A stretch of DNA of 64,000 nt, taken from positions 8,990,001 to 9,054,000 of the forward strand of contig NZ_JAGSHX010000006.1 in the NCBI RefSeq assembly GCF_018138715.1, written 5' to 3'. Source of the DNA: Streptomyces asiaticus (lineage in GTDB: Bacteria; Actinomycetota; Actinomycetes; Streptomycetales; Streptomycetaceae). Below, in pieces: positions 51,655 to 60,005 of this stretch (the first letter of the stretch is position 1; each line of letters starts with the position of its first letter). The notes beneath the pieces are model-generated. The model had not been told where the DNA came from and searched no databases. It was given only the letters and a program-made list of their open reading frames with translations. Made by a program: the position numbers and the translations under genes.

Positions 51655-52122
51655 TCAGGCTCCGGTGGTCGAGCCCGGGCGGACGATCATGAGGATGGTC
51701 ACCGTCGCCCACAGCAGGTTGAACACGCCTGTGAACATGGCCAGTTGGGCGGTGTCGGACCGCTCCAGGGCCTTGCTCGCACCGAGGCTGTCGAGGAGTT
51801 CGCCCTGGCGGGGCAGGACGAAGGCGACCAGGACACCGGCGGCCGCGGCCGTCAGGGCGATCGAGGCGGTGAGCCAGCCGCTGTCGAGGACGCCCATCGC
51901 GGCGGCCGTGGCGAAGCCGAAGACGGGCACGGCCAGGCCCATCTTGGCGTAGACGCGGCAGATGCGGTGCAGCAGCCGGACCGTGCCCAGGTCCGCCTGG
52001 CCCTCGGCGGCGGACGCGTGGGCGTTGCGGGCCGAGGGCGGGAACATGCTGGCGGCTACGGTGACGGGGCCGATCGCGACAATGGCGGCCAGGACGTGCA
52101 GGGAGAGCAGGATCTTGGTCAT
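51655..52122 (-). CDS. Four-helix membrane protein (DUF2269-like)
   Basis: A 155-residue protein from ATG 52122. Hydrophobic helices are at MTKILLSLHVLAAIVAIGPVTVAAS-like start, GLAVPVFGFATAAAMG, WLTASIALTAAAAGVLVAFVL and LAMFTGVFNLLWATVTILMI. The SLHVLAAIVAIGP beginning with its His resembles the small haem-copper-type or DUF2269 membrane proteins. Function is unknown. No operon partner is evident. Confidence 0.75.
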   Translation of the reverse strand: MTKILLSLHVLAAIVAIGPVTVAASMFPPSARNAHASAAEGQADLGTVRLLHRICRVYAKMGLAVPVFGFATAAAMGVLDSGWLTASIALTAAAAGVLVAFVLPRQGELLDSLGASKALERSDTAQLAMFTGVFNLLWATVTILMIVRPGSTTGA

Positions 52123-52307
52123 CGGATGGCGTCCGGCTCCCTTTCGAACGTGGTGGGCACCAGCGTCTCCTTCCGAAGGTGGGGCGGGCCGAAGGTGGGG
52201 CGGGTGGTGCCCGCCCCACGCTAGGGAGCCGGGAGAAGATCACCCAGGGGCTGAAACGACAGAAGCCAACGGATTCTCGCCAGGCCGGGCCCGATGGTGA
52301 CGTCGTC

Positions 52308-52694
52308 TCATCCCTCGACGTACTGCGCCACCCCGTGTCCGAACGACCAGTCGGCCGACTCGTTCTCGGTCAGGGTGATGAACACGTTCCGCGGCTCGGT
52401 CCCCGCGTACTCCTCGGCGAGCTCGGCGATCCGCCGGTACAGCGCCTGCTTCTGTGCCGGTGTCCGCCCCGAACGCATCGTGAGGGCGACGTAGACGATG
52501 CCGTCGTCGCGCGGCACACCGAGGTAGTCGTCGTAGCGCAGCATGCCGCTGGTGCCGTCATGGCTGGTCAGCACCTGGAACCGGTCGTTGGGCGGGAAGC
52601 CGATGGTCTCCACCAGCGCGTCGTGCACGGCACGGCCGAGCGCGTCGAGCCGCTCGGCGTCGGCGCGCAGTGCGTCAATGCGGACGAAGGGCAT
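52308..52694 (-). CDS. Tautomerase-family protein
   Basis: A 128-residue protein from ATG 52694. After Met removal, Pro2 would be N-terminal (MPFVRIDAL), the catalytic base of tautomerases. RTPAQKQALYRRIAELAEEYAG and the ending NVFITLTENESADWSFG match the Tautomerase_2 (4-oxalocrotonate tautomerase-like) group. It lies 45 bases downstream of a TetR gene and is probably co-transcribed with and controlled by it. Confidence 0.88.
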   Translation of the reverse strand: MPFVRIDALRADAERLDALGRAVHDALVETIGFPPNDRFQVLTSHDGTSGMLRYDDYLGVPRDDGIVYVALTMRSGRTPAQKQALYRRIAELAEEYAGTEPRNVFITLTENESADWSFGHGVAQYVEG

Positions 52695-52739
52695 GGCAGG
52701 GGCTCTCTTTCGGGCGAGGGGGCGGGGAAGGTCGCGGGC

Positions 52740-53303
52740 TCAGCGGACATGGGCGGTGAGCAGGCCGAGCGCCCCGTCCATCGCCCGGGCGTACACCTCG
52801 GCCGAGTCGGCGGCGCGGGCCAGCACATAGCCGCCCTGCAACACCGCGACCAGCGCGGTGGCCGTGGCCACCGGGTCGAGCCCGGCGTCGAGCTCGCCGC
52901 TGGCCCGGCCCTCCGAGAGCAGCCCGGCCAGCCGGTCGGTGAGCCAGGCGAAGGTCTCCTCGACCGGTCGGCGCAGCTCCGGATCGGCCATCACATCGGG
53001 GTCCTGGGTGAGGCGCCCGACCGGACACCCCTTCAGGGCGTCCCGCTCCCGCCGCAGATAGGCGGTGATCCGCCCGACCACGGTGCCGGGGCCGCCGAAC
53101 TCGGCCTCCGCCCTGCCCCTCAGCTCCTCGGCGCTGCGGCTGATCGCGGCGAGCGCCAGGTCGGGCTTGCCGCGGAAGTGGTGGTACATGCTGCCCTGGC
53201 CCGCTCCGGAGCGCTCCTGGATCGCCTTCGGGCTCGTGCCCACATAGCCGCGCTCCCACAGCAGCTCACGGGTGCTTGCGATGAGTCGTTCCCGGGTGTC
53301 CAT
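52740..53303 (-). CDS. TetR-family transcriptional regulator
   Basis: A 187-residue protein from ATG 53303. The helix-turn-helix is MDTRERLIASTRELLWERGYVGTSPKAIQERSGAGQGSMYHHFRGK. The C-terminal domain contains CPVGRLTQDPDVMADPELRRPVEETFAWL, as in many TetR_C-type repressors of reductase genes. An almost perfect palindrome lies 12-27 bases upstream of its start and is the obvious operator for autoregulation and for the divergent GNAT gene. Confidence 0.92.
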   Translation of the reverse strand: MDTRERLIASTRELLWERGYVGTSPKAIQERSGAGQGSMYHHFRGKPDLALAAISRSAEELRGRAEAEFGGPGTVVGRITAYLRRERDALKGCPVGRLTQDPDVMADPELRRPVEETFAWLTDRLAGLLSEGRASGELDAGLDPVATATALVAVLQGGYVLARAADSAEVYARAMDGALGLLTAHVR

Positions 53304-53314
53304 GAACACGACCC

Positions 53315-53330
53315 TACATACTAGTAGGTA
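53315..53330. promoter_or_regulatory. Palindromic TetR-type operator
   Basis: TACATACTAGTAGGTA matches its reverse complement at 14 of 16 positions, centred on ACTAGT. It sits between the TetR gene and the divergent GNAT gene, the usual place for an autoregulatory operator. Confidence 0.75.
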
Positions 53331-53421
53331 CAAAAGGAAACGCGCGGACCGCCCCCTCGGTGAGAGGATCCCCCCGTACTGCGCGCGCTGGTTCGGACGG
53401 TGGAAACGATGGAAGGTGACG

Positions 53422-53982
53422 ATGTACGCGATACCCCTGGGCGATGACGGCGCGGAGCTGCGCCCGCTGGAGCCGTGGCAGGCCGAGGAGTTCCTCGCCC
53501 ATATGGACCGGGGACGGGAGTTCATCGGGCGGCACATCGCGCTGGCGGACGCCGTGGCCGACCTGGAGTCGGCCCGGGCGTTCCTCCAGGGGTACGCGGA
53601 CAAGGCGGCGGCCGACGCCGGGCGGATCCACGGCATCTGGACGGACGGCAAGCTGGTCGGCGGGGTCCTCTTCCGCACGATGGACGTCGAACAGCGCACG
53701 GCGGAGGCGGGTTGCTGGCTGGAGCCGTCGGCGGTGGGCAGGGGGCTGGTGACCCGCGCCACGCGCCTGATCATCGACTGGGCCGTCGAGGAGCGGGGTA
53801 TCCACCGCGTGGAGTGGTGGGCGGCGGCCGCGAACGAGGCCAGCATCGCCGTGGCCCGGCGGCTGGGGATGACCAGGGACGGTGTGCTGCGGGAGGGCCG
53901 TCTGCACCGGGGCAAGCGGCATGACATGGAGATCTGGTCGGTGCTCGCCCCCGAGTGGCGGGCGGCCCGGCAGCCCTCCTGA
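53422..53982 (+). CDS. GNAT-family N-acetyltransferase (RimJ/RimL-like)
   Basis: A 186-residue protein from ATG 53422 with GAAGG five bases upstream. The fold follows RimJ/RimL: ELRPLEPWQAEEFLAHMDRGREFIGRH at the N-terminus, AEAGCWLEPSAVGRGLVTRATRLIIDWAVEERG for the acetyl-CoA loop (GRGLVT replacing the Q/RxxGxG/A pattern) and IAVARRLGMTRDGVLREG near the end. The target may be a protein N-terminus or a small molecule. It is divergent from the TetR gene and overlaps the next start by one base. Confidence 0.9.
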   Translation: MYAIPLGDDGAELRPLEPWQAEEFLAHMDRGREFIGRHIALADAVADLESARAFLQGYADKAAADAGRIHGIWTDGKLVGGVLFRTMDVEQRTAEAGCWLEPSAVGRGLVTRATRLIIDWAVEERGIHRVEWWAAAANEASIAVARRLGMTRDGVLREGRLHRGKRHDMEIWSVLAPEWRAARQPS

Positions 53983-54632
53983 TGGGAACCTGGACGGACG
54001 CCTTCGTCGCGCCCGCCAGGCCGGACCTGCTTCCGCCGGAGTCCTTCGGCCGCCTCGTGGTGGACCTCGCCCGTGAGCGTGTGGTCCGTACGCCGTGGTG
54101 GCTCCTGGCGGGCAGGCTCTGTGTCAACGCGAGCCTCAACTGGGTGAGCGTCAGCGGACAGGCGCGCTATGACCACCCCGCCCCGGGGAGCTCGCTGCGC
54201 ACCGAGCGGCATCCCCTGTGGCAGGAGGACGACGACCCGCCGCCCTGGGGCGATTCCCATGAGGAGGCCAGGCTGCTCGCCACGGGTGAGTCGATACGCC
54301 ACGTCCTCCCGGCACTCCGGGCGGCTCCCCACGGCCGGGAGGACATCGCGGTCGTCTTTCCCTGTCTGGACTTCCGCCACCGCGCCATCTCCGACTTCCT
54401 GATCTGCGAGGACAACCGGACCATGCTGGTGTGCTTCGCCCTCGCCCGTCCGCAGATCCGCCCGCTCGCCACGGATGACACGGCGGAGGCCGGCGGGGAG
54501 GTGCATCCGGTGCGGACCTGTGTGGTCCACACCTACAAACTCGCCCGCCGGATCGGCCCGGCCCCGGCCATCACCGCCATCGCGGCCCGCCACTTCGGCC
54601 CCGACCTGGTCACCGGCAGAACCTGGGGCTGA
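53982..54632 (+). CDS. Unknown protein, coupled to the acetyltransferase
   Basis: A 216-residue protein. ATG 53982 overlaps the acetyltransferase stop (TGATG), which implies coupled translation; no separate ribosome binding site is visible. The sequence includes ARERVVRTPWWLLAGRLC, SVSGQARYDHPAPGSSLRTERHPLW and HRAISDFLICEDNRTMLVCFALARPQ. No membrane helix or known motif is found. I do not recognise the family. Confidence 0.65.
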   Translation: MGTWTDAFVAPARPDLLPPESFGRLVVDLARERVVRTPWWLLAGRLCVNASLNWVSVSGQARYDHPAPGSSLRTERHPLWQEDDDPPPWGDSHEEARLLATGESIRHVLPALRAAPHGREDIAVVFPCLDFRHRAISDFLICEDNRTMLVCFALARPQIRPLATDDTAEAGGEVHPVRTCVVHTYKLARRIGPAPAITAIAARHFGPDLVTGRTWG

Positions 54633-54651
54633 CGGCCGTACCCCACCGATC

Positions 54652-55125
54652 GTGTGCCCCGGCCGCGCTCGTCACGGCGCTGACCGTGACTCGTCCGAGC
54701 CGTCGCCCGACTCGTCCGAGCCGTCGCCCGACCCGTCCGGTCCGAGTCCCGAATCGCTCGATCAGCGGCTGGCCGCCATCGCGCGCCATCCGTTCCGTGC
54801 GAAGTTCCATCTGCGCGGTCGCGAGCGGGCCACGGCCGAGCTGAGCGGGCCGTCGACGTTGCGCTGGCACGCCTACGACCTGATCGCCAAGCGGCTGGCC
54901 CCCGCCGAGCCTCACAAGGACGGCAAGCAGACGCCCTATCGCGGCCACCCCGTGTTCGTCGCCCAGCACGCGACCGCCACCTGCTGCCGTACCTGTCTTC
55001 AGCGCTGGCACGAGATCCCCAAGGGGCGGGAGTTGAGCCGCGCGGAGCGGGCCTATGTGGTGGATGTGATCTGCCGTTGGATCGAGCGCGAGGTGGCGGA
55101 AGCGCGGACCAGGCCGGGTCCATAA
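54652..55125 (+). CDS. DUF4186-family protein
   Basis: About 157 residues if GTG 54652 is the start; no ribosome binding site confirms it. The C-terminal 110 residues are the DUF4186 domain: HPFRAKFHLRGRERATAEL, AYDLIAKRLAP, TPYRGHPVFVAQHATATCCR with its Cys pair, and CLQRWHEIPKGRELS. The function of the family is unknown. The N-terminal part is a Ser/Pro/Asp repeat (DSSEPSP twice plus a variant) that is probably disordered. Confidence 0.75.
   Translation: MCPGRARHGADRDSSEPSPDSSEPSPDPSGPSPESLDQRLAAIARHPFRAKFHLRGRERATAELSGPSTLRWHAYDLIAKRLAPAEPHKDGKQTPYRGHPVFVAQHATATCCRTCLQRWHEIPKGRELSRAERAYVVDVICRWIEREVAEARTRPGP
54688..54750. repeat. 21-nt tandem repeat (three copies) in the DUF4186 gene
   Basis: GACTCGTCCGAGCCGTCGCC-type units at 54688 and 54709 are identical; the third is diverged. 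They encode DSSEPSP. Confidence 0.8.
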
Positions 55126-55164
55126 GGTTTTTGCCATCGACGGAGCCGGACGGTAAACCTCTCC

Positions 55165-55197
55165 GGGTCCGATCGCGTCTAGATCGGCAACGGACCC
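55165..55197. terminator. Hairpin downstream of the DUF4186 gene
   Basis: Nested arms GGGTCC/GGACCC and CCGATC/GATCGG form an interrupted stem about 40 bases after the stop codon. Probable terminator by position. Confidence 0.45.
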
Positions 55198-55239
55198 ACA
55201 CAGCACCTGTGACCTTGAAGGGGCCGGTTTCCCGGCTCC

Positions 55240-55256
55240 TATACACGCCGTGTATA
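55240..55256. promoter_or_regulatory. Operator-like inverted repeat 1 (TATACAC-GCC-GTGTATA)
   Basis: Perfect seven-base arms with a three-base spacer, 80-96 bases upstream of the TPR gene start at 55336. Confidence 0.75.
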
Positions 55257-55260
55257 CGTA

Positions 55261-55287
55261 GGGTGCATACATCCCGTGTATGCACCC
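55261..55287. promoter_or_regulatory. Operator-like inverted repeat 2 (11-bp perfect arms)
   Basis: Arms GGGTGCATACA and TGTATGCACCC are perfectly complementary around TCCCG. The core shares the ATACA/TGTAT half-site with repeat 1, and the centres are 26 bases apart (about 2.5 helical turns). Confidence 0.8.
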
Positions 55288-55288
55288 G

Positions 55289-55295
55289 GTGTATA
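55289..55295. promoter_or_regulatory. Third half-site GTGTATA
   Basis: A further copy of the GTGTATA half-site immediately downstream of inverted repeat 2, on the same strand as the right arm of repeat 1. Confidence 0.5.
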
Positions 55296-55335
55296 GAGGT
55301 GTGCGCTCCTGGGAACAACAGACGGAAAGGCATCC

Positions 55336-56382
55336 ATGTACGGCAAGGCATTCGCCCCTGAGTACCAGGGCTCCCTCACCACCCTGTCCGTGAACGCGTC
55401 GCTGGTCGAGGTGCTGGCGGCGGGCACCGAGCAGTTGCGGGCGGCCGAGCGCGGCGGCTCCCCGGGCGAGGCGGCCCGCGCGGGGCTCGCGGTCGCCGAG
55501 GCACACCGGAGGCTGGGGCAGGTGGGCGAGGCCGACCGCGAGTGGAAGGCCAGCTACCGTGCGGCCCGTGCGGCGGGGGACCTCGGCGCGATGGCATGGG
55601 CCCTGTGGAGCGGCGGCACCCTCGCCCGGCAGCGGGGCGCGCTGGCGCTGGCGTGGCGGCTGCTCGGCCTCGCGGCCGACCTGGGCGAGCGCGGCGGGGA
55701 CATCGTCGTCCGTGGCTACTCACTGGCCGGGATGGCGGAGACCGGCCGCATCCAGGGCGACTACGACGCCGTGGGCACCCTGCACGAGCAGCTCCTGGCC
55801 GAGGCACGGAAACGCGGCGAGGCACGCCACACCGTCTGGGCGCTGGAGGGCATCGCCCAGATGCACCGCAACACCGGGTCGTACGACTCGGCCTACGCGA
55901 TGTTCGAGGAGGCCGCGGAGATAGCCGCGAAGGCCGAGGACCGGCGCGGACACGCATGGGCGCTGCGGGGCATGGCCGACATCGTCTCCGTACGGGACGG
56001 GAACGTGGAGCGCGCGCTGGAGCTGCTCTCCGAGGCCGAACTGACCTGCCGCGAGATGAATCTGGTGAGCGCGCTGGCGTACAACCACAAGATGCGCGGC
56101 AATGTGCTCTACCGCGCGGGCCGTTACGAGGCGGCCCGCGCCATGTACCAGCAGGCGCTGGACGAGTTCCGCGAGATGAGCGAGCCGCGCGGCGAGGGTC
56201 TCGCCCGGCTCGGGCTCATCAAGTCCCTGGCCCGGCTGGGCCGCGACCGTGCCGAAACCGCCGATGACCTGTCCGAACTGGCCGGTGTGCTGGAGCGGAT
56301 CGGGCTGCGGCACGCCCGCCGGATGGTGGACCGGGCCCGCGAGGAGTTCGGCCTCACGGAGGTCCTGGAGGTGGCGCTGTGA
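55336..56382 (+). CDS. TPR-repeat protein paired with the polyprenyl synthase
   Basis: A 348-residue protein from ATG 55336 with GAAAGG upstream. Apart from a 12-residue N-terminus it is helical repeat: LAVAEAHRRLGQVGEADREWKASY, GYSLAGMAETGRIQGDYDAVGTLHEQLL, ALEGIAQMHRNTGSYDSAYAMFEEAAEIA and MRGNVLYRAGRYEAARAMYQQALDEF are TPR units. No enzymatic domain is seen. Its stop overlaps the start of the polyprenyl synthase gene (GTGA), so the two are made together and may interact. The array of inverted repeats upstream shows tight transcriptional control. Confidence 0.87.
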   Translation: MYGKAFAPEYQGSLTTLSVNASLVEVLAAGTEQLRAAERGGSPGEAARAGLAVAEAHRRLGQVGEADREWKASYRAARAAGDLGAMAWALWSGGTLARQRGALALAWRLLGLAADLGERGGDIVVRGYSLAGMAETGRIQGDYDAVGTLHEQLLAEARKRGEARHTVWALEGIAQMHRNTGSYDSAYAMFEEAAEIAAKAEDRRGHAWALRGMADIVSVRDGNVERALELLSEAELTCREMNLVSALAYNHKMRGNVLYRAGRYEAARAMYQQALDEFREMSEPRGEGLARLGLIKSLARLGRDRAETADDLSELAGVLERIGLRHARRMVDRAREEFGLTEVLEVAL

Positions 56383-57482
56383 CGACGACGTTCCCCGAGC
56401 TCCTCGGAGCGGACGAGACCACCGCCACCGCGGACGAGACCACCGCCACCCCGGATGAGATCCTCGGCCGCTGCCGGGAGTTGGTGCGCCCCGCGCTGGC
56501 CGACACGGTCGGGCGGCTGCACCCATGGGTGGCCGAGATGGCCGCGTACTCCTTCGGCTGGTGCGATGTGGGCGGTACGCCCGCCGAGGGATCGGGCGGC
56601 AAGGGGGTGCGGCAGGCGCTGGCCGTGCTGTGCGCGGAGGCGGCCGGGGCGTCCGGTGGGACGGCGGTCGCCGGGGCGGTGGCGGTCGAGCTGGTGCACA
56701 CCTTCTCGCTGCTGCACGACGACATCATGGACGGCGACCAGACCCGCCGTACCCGCCCCACCGTGTGGAAGGCGTACGGGACCGGTCCGGCCGTGCTCGC
56801 CGGTGACGCCCTGTTCGCACTGGCCGTGGAGGCGCTGGCCGGCGTGGACGGCACCGGAGCCGCGGCCGCCGTGCGGCAGCTGAGCACGGCGCTGGGCGAC
56901 CTCGTCCGCGGCCAGGCGGACGACCTGCTCTTCGAGTCGCGTCCCTGGACGGGACCCGAGGTGGTGGGGCCGGAGGAGTACCGCACGATGGCCGAGCACA
57001 AGACCGGCGCGCTGCTCGGCTGCGCGGCCGCCCTGGGCGCCGCGCTCGCCGGGGCGCCGGAGCCCACCGTGGCCGCCCTGGACCGGGCCGGACGGCATAT
57101 GGGCGTGGCGTTCCAGGTGGTGGACGATCTGCTGGGCATCTGGGGCGATCCCGCGGTCACCGGCAAACCCGTCCACCGAGATCTGCGACAGCGCAAGAAG
57201 ACCTTCCCCGTGCTCGCCGCGCTGAGCGCCCGCGGCCCCGGCGCCCCGGCCGCCGAGCGGCTGGCCACGCTGCTGGAGGAGTTCCCGGAGACCCCGGACG
57301 ACGCCACCACGCGCCGGGCGGCCGCCCTGATCGAGCAGGCCGGTGGCCGCTCCGCGGCCCTGGAGGAGGCCGACCGCCACATCGCGGCCGTGGAGACATG
57401 CCTGGAGAGCCTGCCGCTCGCGCCCCGCGCGAGCGCGGAACTGCGCACCCTGCTGGGCTTCCTCGTACGGCGCGACATCTGA
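56379..57482 (+). CDS. Polyprenyl (probably geranylgeranyl/farnesyl-type) diphosphate synthase
   Basis: A 367-residue protein from GTG 56379. First Asp-rich motif: SLLHDDIMDGDQTRR (DDxxD). Second: FQVVDDLLGIWGD (DDxxD). GGKGVRQALAVL and AEHKTGALLGCAAALG are also family signatures. It condenses isopentenyl diphosphate with allylic diphosphates. The residues before the first motif (VELVHTFSLLHDD, with small and one aromatic residue) suggest C15-C20 product length, but this is uncertain. No terpene cyclase or prenyltransferase lies within the window, so the end product is unknown. The N-terminus carries an ADETTAT duplication. Confidence 0.92.
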   Translation: MTTTFPELLGADETTATADETTATPDEILGRCRELVRPALADTVGRLHPWVAEMAAYSFGWCDVGGTPAEGSGGKGVRQALAVLCAEAAGASGGTAVAGAVAVELVHTFSLLHDDIMDGDQTRRTRPTVWKAYGTGPAVLAGDALFALAVEALAGVDGTGAAAAVRQLSTALGDLVRGQADDLLFESRPWTGPEVVGPEEYRTMAEHKTGALLGCAAALGAALAGAPEPTVAALDRAGRHMGVAFQVVDDLLGIWGDPAVTGKPVHRDLRQRKKTFPVLAALSARGPGAPAAERLATLLEEFPETPDDATTRRAAALIEQAGGRSAALEEADRHIAAVETCLESLPLAPRASAELRTLLGFLVRRDI

Positions 57483-57732
57483 TCCGCGGAGCGCTCGCCG
57501 CCGCGTGGTCAGCGGCGGTCGCGCACCGCGTCCAGCCGGTCGCGGGCCCACAGCTCCACATCGCCCACATGCCGGCCGGCCGCGGTGAACGCGGCGGTGA
57601 CCGGCTCGGGCGCCACGGGCCTCTGCGCCATCGCCGCCATCGCCGCCATCGTGACGGCCGGAGTGTGCACGGCCACCACCCTCCGCTGGGTAGGAGCACA
57701 GACCACACCGTCACGAGAGGAGAGGACGACAG

Positions 57733-58668
57733 ATGACACGCATCGTGCGCTTCGCCGATGAGGCCGGGACGGTCCGGACCGGAGTGGCCGACGACGCCGG
57801 CGGGATCCGGGCCTTCCCCGGCGCGCCGCTCATCGCCGAGCTGCTGCGGCTGCCCACGTTGGAGCTGCGGGCCCTGGTGGAGAACACCGCGTCCGGCCCG
57901 GCGGCCGCCCATGAGGAGGACGTCGTGCCGCTGCCGCCGCTGGACGGGCTGATGGAGCTGTGGGCGGCGGGCGTGACGTATGAACGCTCGCGCGAGGCCA
58001 GGGTGGAGGAGAGCACCGAGCAGTCGGTGTACGAACGGATCTATGACGCCGAGCGCCCGGAGCTGTTCTTCAAATCGCCGCCGTGGCGGGTGGTGACGGA
58101 CGGCGAGCCGATCGCCGTACGGGACGACTCCGAGCTGAACGTCCCCGAGCCCGAACTGGCACTGGTCCTCAACCGGCACGGCGAGACCGTCGGTTATCTG
58201 GTCGCCGACGATGTCAGCTCGCGGTCCATCGAGGGCGAGAACCCGCTCTACCTCCCGCAGGCCAAGATCTACGCCGGAAGCGCCGCCGTGTCCTCGGCCA
58301 TCGTGCCCGCCTGGGAGATCGACGCGCCCGACGCGCTGGACATCACCATGACGGTGTGGCGCGACGGCGAGGCGGCGTACCAGGCGGCCACCTCCACCGC
58401 CGCGTTCCACCGCACCCCGCAGGGGCTGGTGGACCACCTGTGGCGCTCCCAGCCCTTCCCCGACGGCGCCGTGCTGTCCACCGGCACCGGCATCGTGCCC
58501 GCGCTCGATTTCACCCTGCGCGCCGGGGACGTGGTGGAGATCTCCATCGAGGGTGTGGGCGTTCTGCGCAATCCGGTACGGGCCCATCAGGCCGCACTGG
58601 ACTGGCTGGTGGAAGCCATCGCCGAGCCGCTGACCCGCCGCGCCCACCGCAGCCGCTTTCCGGAGTGA
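57733..58668 (+). CDS. Fumarylacetoacetate hydrolase-family protein
   Basis: A 311-residue protein from ATG 57733 with GAGAGGA upstream. The C-terminal FAH fold shows [14 protein letters not shown] (metal-binding Glu pair), [29 protein letters not shown], and [33 protein letters not shown]. The family cleaves C-C bonds of, or decarboxylates, 2-keto acids. N-terminal residues 1-90 form the usual lead-in domain ending with [14 protein letters not shown]. It may act in sugar-acid (2-keto-3-deoxy) degradation; no pathway partners are present. Confidence 0.92.
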   Translation: MTRIVRFADEAGTVRTGVADDAGGIRAFPGAPLIAELLRLPTLELRALVENTASGPAAAHEEDVVPLPPLDGLMELWAAGVTYERSREARVEESTEQSVYERIYDAERPELFFKSPPWRVVTDGEPIAVRDDSELNVPEPELALVLNRHGETVGYLVADDVSSRSIEGENPLYLPQAKIYAGSAAVSSAIVPAWEIDAPDALDITMTVWRDGEAAYQAATSTAAFHRTPQGLVDHLWRSQPFPDGAVLSTGTGIVPALDFTLRAGDVVEISIEGVGVLRNPVRAHQAALDWLVEAIAEPLTRRAHRSRFPE

Positions 58669-58800
58669 CCCCGGAAGTGACCTGGAACGTGCCCCGGGGG
58701 CCGGCCGCTGACCTGCGGCGTTGTCGCCGAAGCGGCCATGGCCGCATTCCCCGGGGCCGCCAGTAGAACGCTTGCTCGATTACGCGGGTACCCTGCACAT

Positions 58801-59427
58801 ATGGGTGCGTATCTCCAGGGCTCGCTCTTCGACCAGACCGATGACATCGGTCTCGGCTCGCTGCGCGGGACGCACCGGACCGAGCTCGGGTCCGGGGCCT
58901 GGATCGATCTGCGGCCCGGGTGGCTGAGGGGAGCGGACGACCTGTTCGCCCGGCTCGTCGCCGAGGTCCCCTGGAAGGCCGAGCGGCGGCACATGTACGA
59001 GCAGGTGGTGGACGTCCCACGGCTGCTCGCCTACTACAACGCCGAGGACCCGCTGCCGCACCCCGTCCTGGCCGAGGCCCGGGAGGCGCTCTCCGCGTAC
59101 TACGCCACCGAGCTCGGGGAGCCCTTCACCACGGCCGGGCTGTGCTACTACCGCGACGGCCGGGACAGCGTGGCCTGGCACGGCGACCGCATAGGCCGCG
59201 GCAGGACCGAGGACACCATGGTGGCCATCCTGTCCGTGGGCACGCCCCGGGACCTGCTGCTGCGCCCGCGTGGCGGCGGCAAGGCCATGCGGCGGCCGCT
59301 CGGCCACGGTGACCTGCTGGTGATGGGCGGCTCCTGTCAGCGGACGTGGGAACACGCCATCCCCAAATCCTCCCGCGTCACCGGCCCCCGCATCAGTATC
59401 CAGTTCCGTCCCAGCGGCGTGGGGTGA
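58801..59427 (+). CDS. AlkB-family 2OG-Fe(II) oxygenase
   Basis: A 208-residue protein from ATG 58801. The iron ligands appear in VAWHGDRIGRG (HxD) and TWEHAIPKSSRV (His), and the 2-oxoglutarate Arg in RVTGPRISIQFR, as in AlkB-type dealkylases. LCYYRDGRDS and LGHGDLLVMGG support the fold. It probably repairs alkylated DNA or RNA bases by oxidative dealkylation. The preceding 130 bases contain no gene. Confidence 0.9.
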   Translation: MGAYLQGSLFDQTDDIGLGSLRGTHRTELGSGAWIDLRPGWLRGADDLFARLVAEVPWKAERRHMYEQVVDVPRLLAYYNAEDPLPHPVLAEAREALSAYYATELGEPFTTAGLCYYRDGRDSVAWHGDRIGRGRTEDTMVAILSVGTPRDLLLRPRGGGKAMRRPLGHGDLLVMGGSCQRTWEHAIPKSSRVTGPRISIQFRPSGVG

Positions 59428-59490
59428 CACCCGCCGACCACTCCGGTGCGTCAGGGGGTCTCATGGCGCGCTGTTGATACGACTGGATTT

Positions 59491-59531
59491 TGGTACAGAC
59501 CATTGACATATATGTTCGGGGGCGGTGTCAT
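59491..59531 (+). promoter_or_regulatory. Chitinase-type promoter with DasR-like box
   Basis: TGGTACAGACCA (59491-59502) differs from the core TGGTCTAGACCA of DasR-type and chitinase direct-repeat elements only in the two central bases. TTGACA (59503-59508) follows at once, and TGTCAT begins 17 bases later as -10. An operator immediately next to the -35 box is the known layout of Streptomyces chitinase promoters. Confidence 0.6.
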
Positions 59532-59710
59532 GGGGCCCGTCAGCTCTTGAGAGTGCCTTGGGTGGATGGTGTCATCCGGGGCCGGACCTCGGAGAGTTCC
59601 CCGTGAATGGACGTCCCGTCTCAGGGGTGCCGGCCACTGCCGTGGCCACGCCGTCGCTGGGTCGATTATGGGCGGACCGGGCCGCAGCGCCCGTGTCTGA
59701 TGCGCAAGGT

Positions 59711-59726
59711 TGTCATGATCTTGACA
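59711..59726. promoter_or_regulatory. Inverted repeat TTGTCA-...-TGACAA
   Basis: Six-base perfect arms around a short centre that contains TGATC. It may be an operator; no promoter hexamers align with it convincingly. Confidence 0.35.
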
Positions 59727-60005
59727 ATCCTCGTGTGCCCCTCCGGGCCGTGGTGGCGAAGGGCCTGAGTGGGCCGAGTCCCGGTCCACCGGGACAGGGC
59801 CACGGCGCATGACCTCTAGTGGATTCACCAGTTTTCCGTAGCACCTTTCCCGCCGCGCCATCACGCGGCACCTTGCCACGGGCCTCCCGCCCCAAGGGCG
59901 GCGGCGCGTCGCCCGTGCGTCGCCACGCCCGATGACTGCCCGACATCCCTGTGCGTCGTCGGCGCGGTGGCATCCGGATGTTCCGCCACGAAAGAGAGAT
60001 GAGAC

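Larger units (their letters stand above)
59428..60005. other. Long intergenic region upstream of the broken chitinase gene
   Basis: 578 bases without a convincing gene. It holds a chitinase-type promoter near 59491-59531, a second inverted repeat at 59711-59726 and a relatively low-complexity remainder. Its length and the distance from promoter to gene suggest an insertion or loss of sequence. Confidence 0.55.

Noticed and set aside
54652..55125. Longer DUF4186 frame starting at 54475
   Set aside because: The first 59 codons overlap the preceding gene in another frame and read as Arg/Pro-rich shadow sequence.
57509..57739. Possible 76-codon minus-strand gene between the polyprenyl synthase and FAH genes
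   Set aside because: It starts inside the FAH gene's start region, has a simple Met-Ala-Ala repeat and no family resemblance. A real but unrecognised small gene cannot be excluded.
59525..59812. 95-codon frame in the region upstream of the chitinase pseudogene
   Set aside because: No signal peptide, motif or ribosome binding site, and it begins inside the presumed promoter -10 region.
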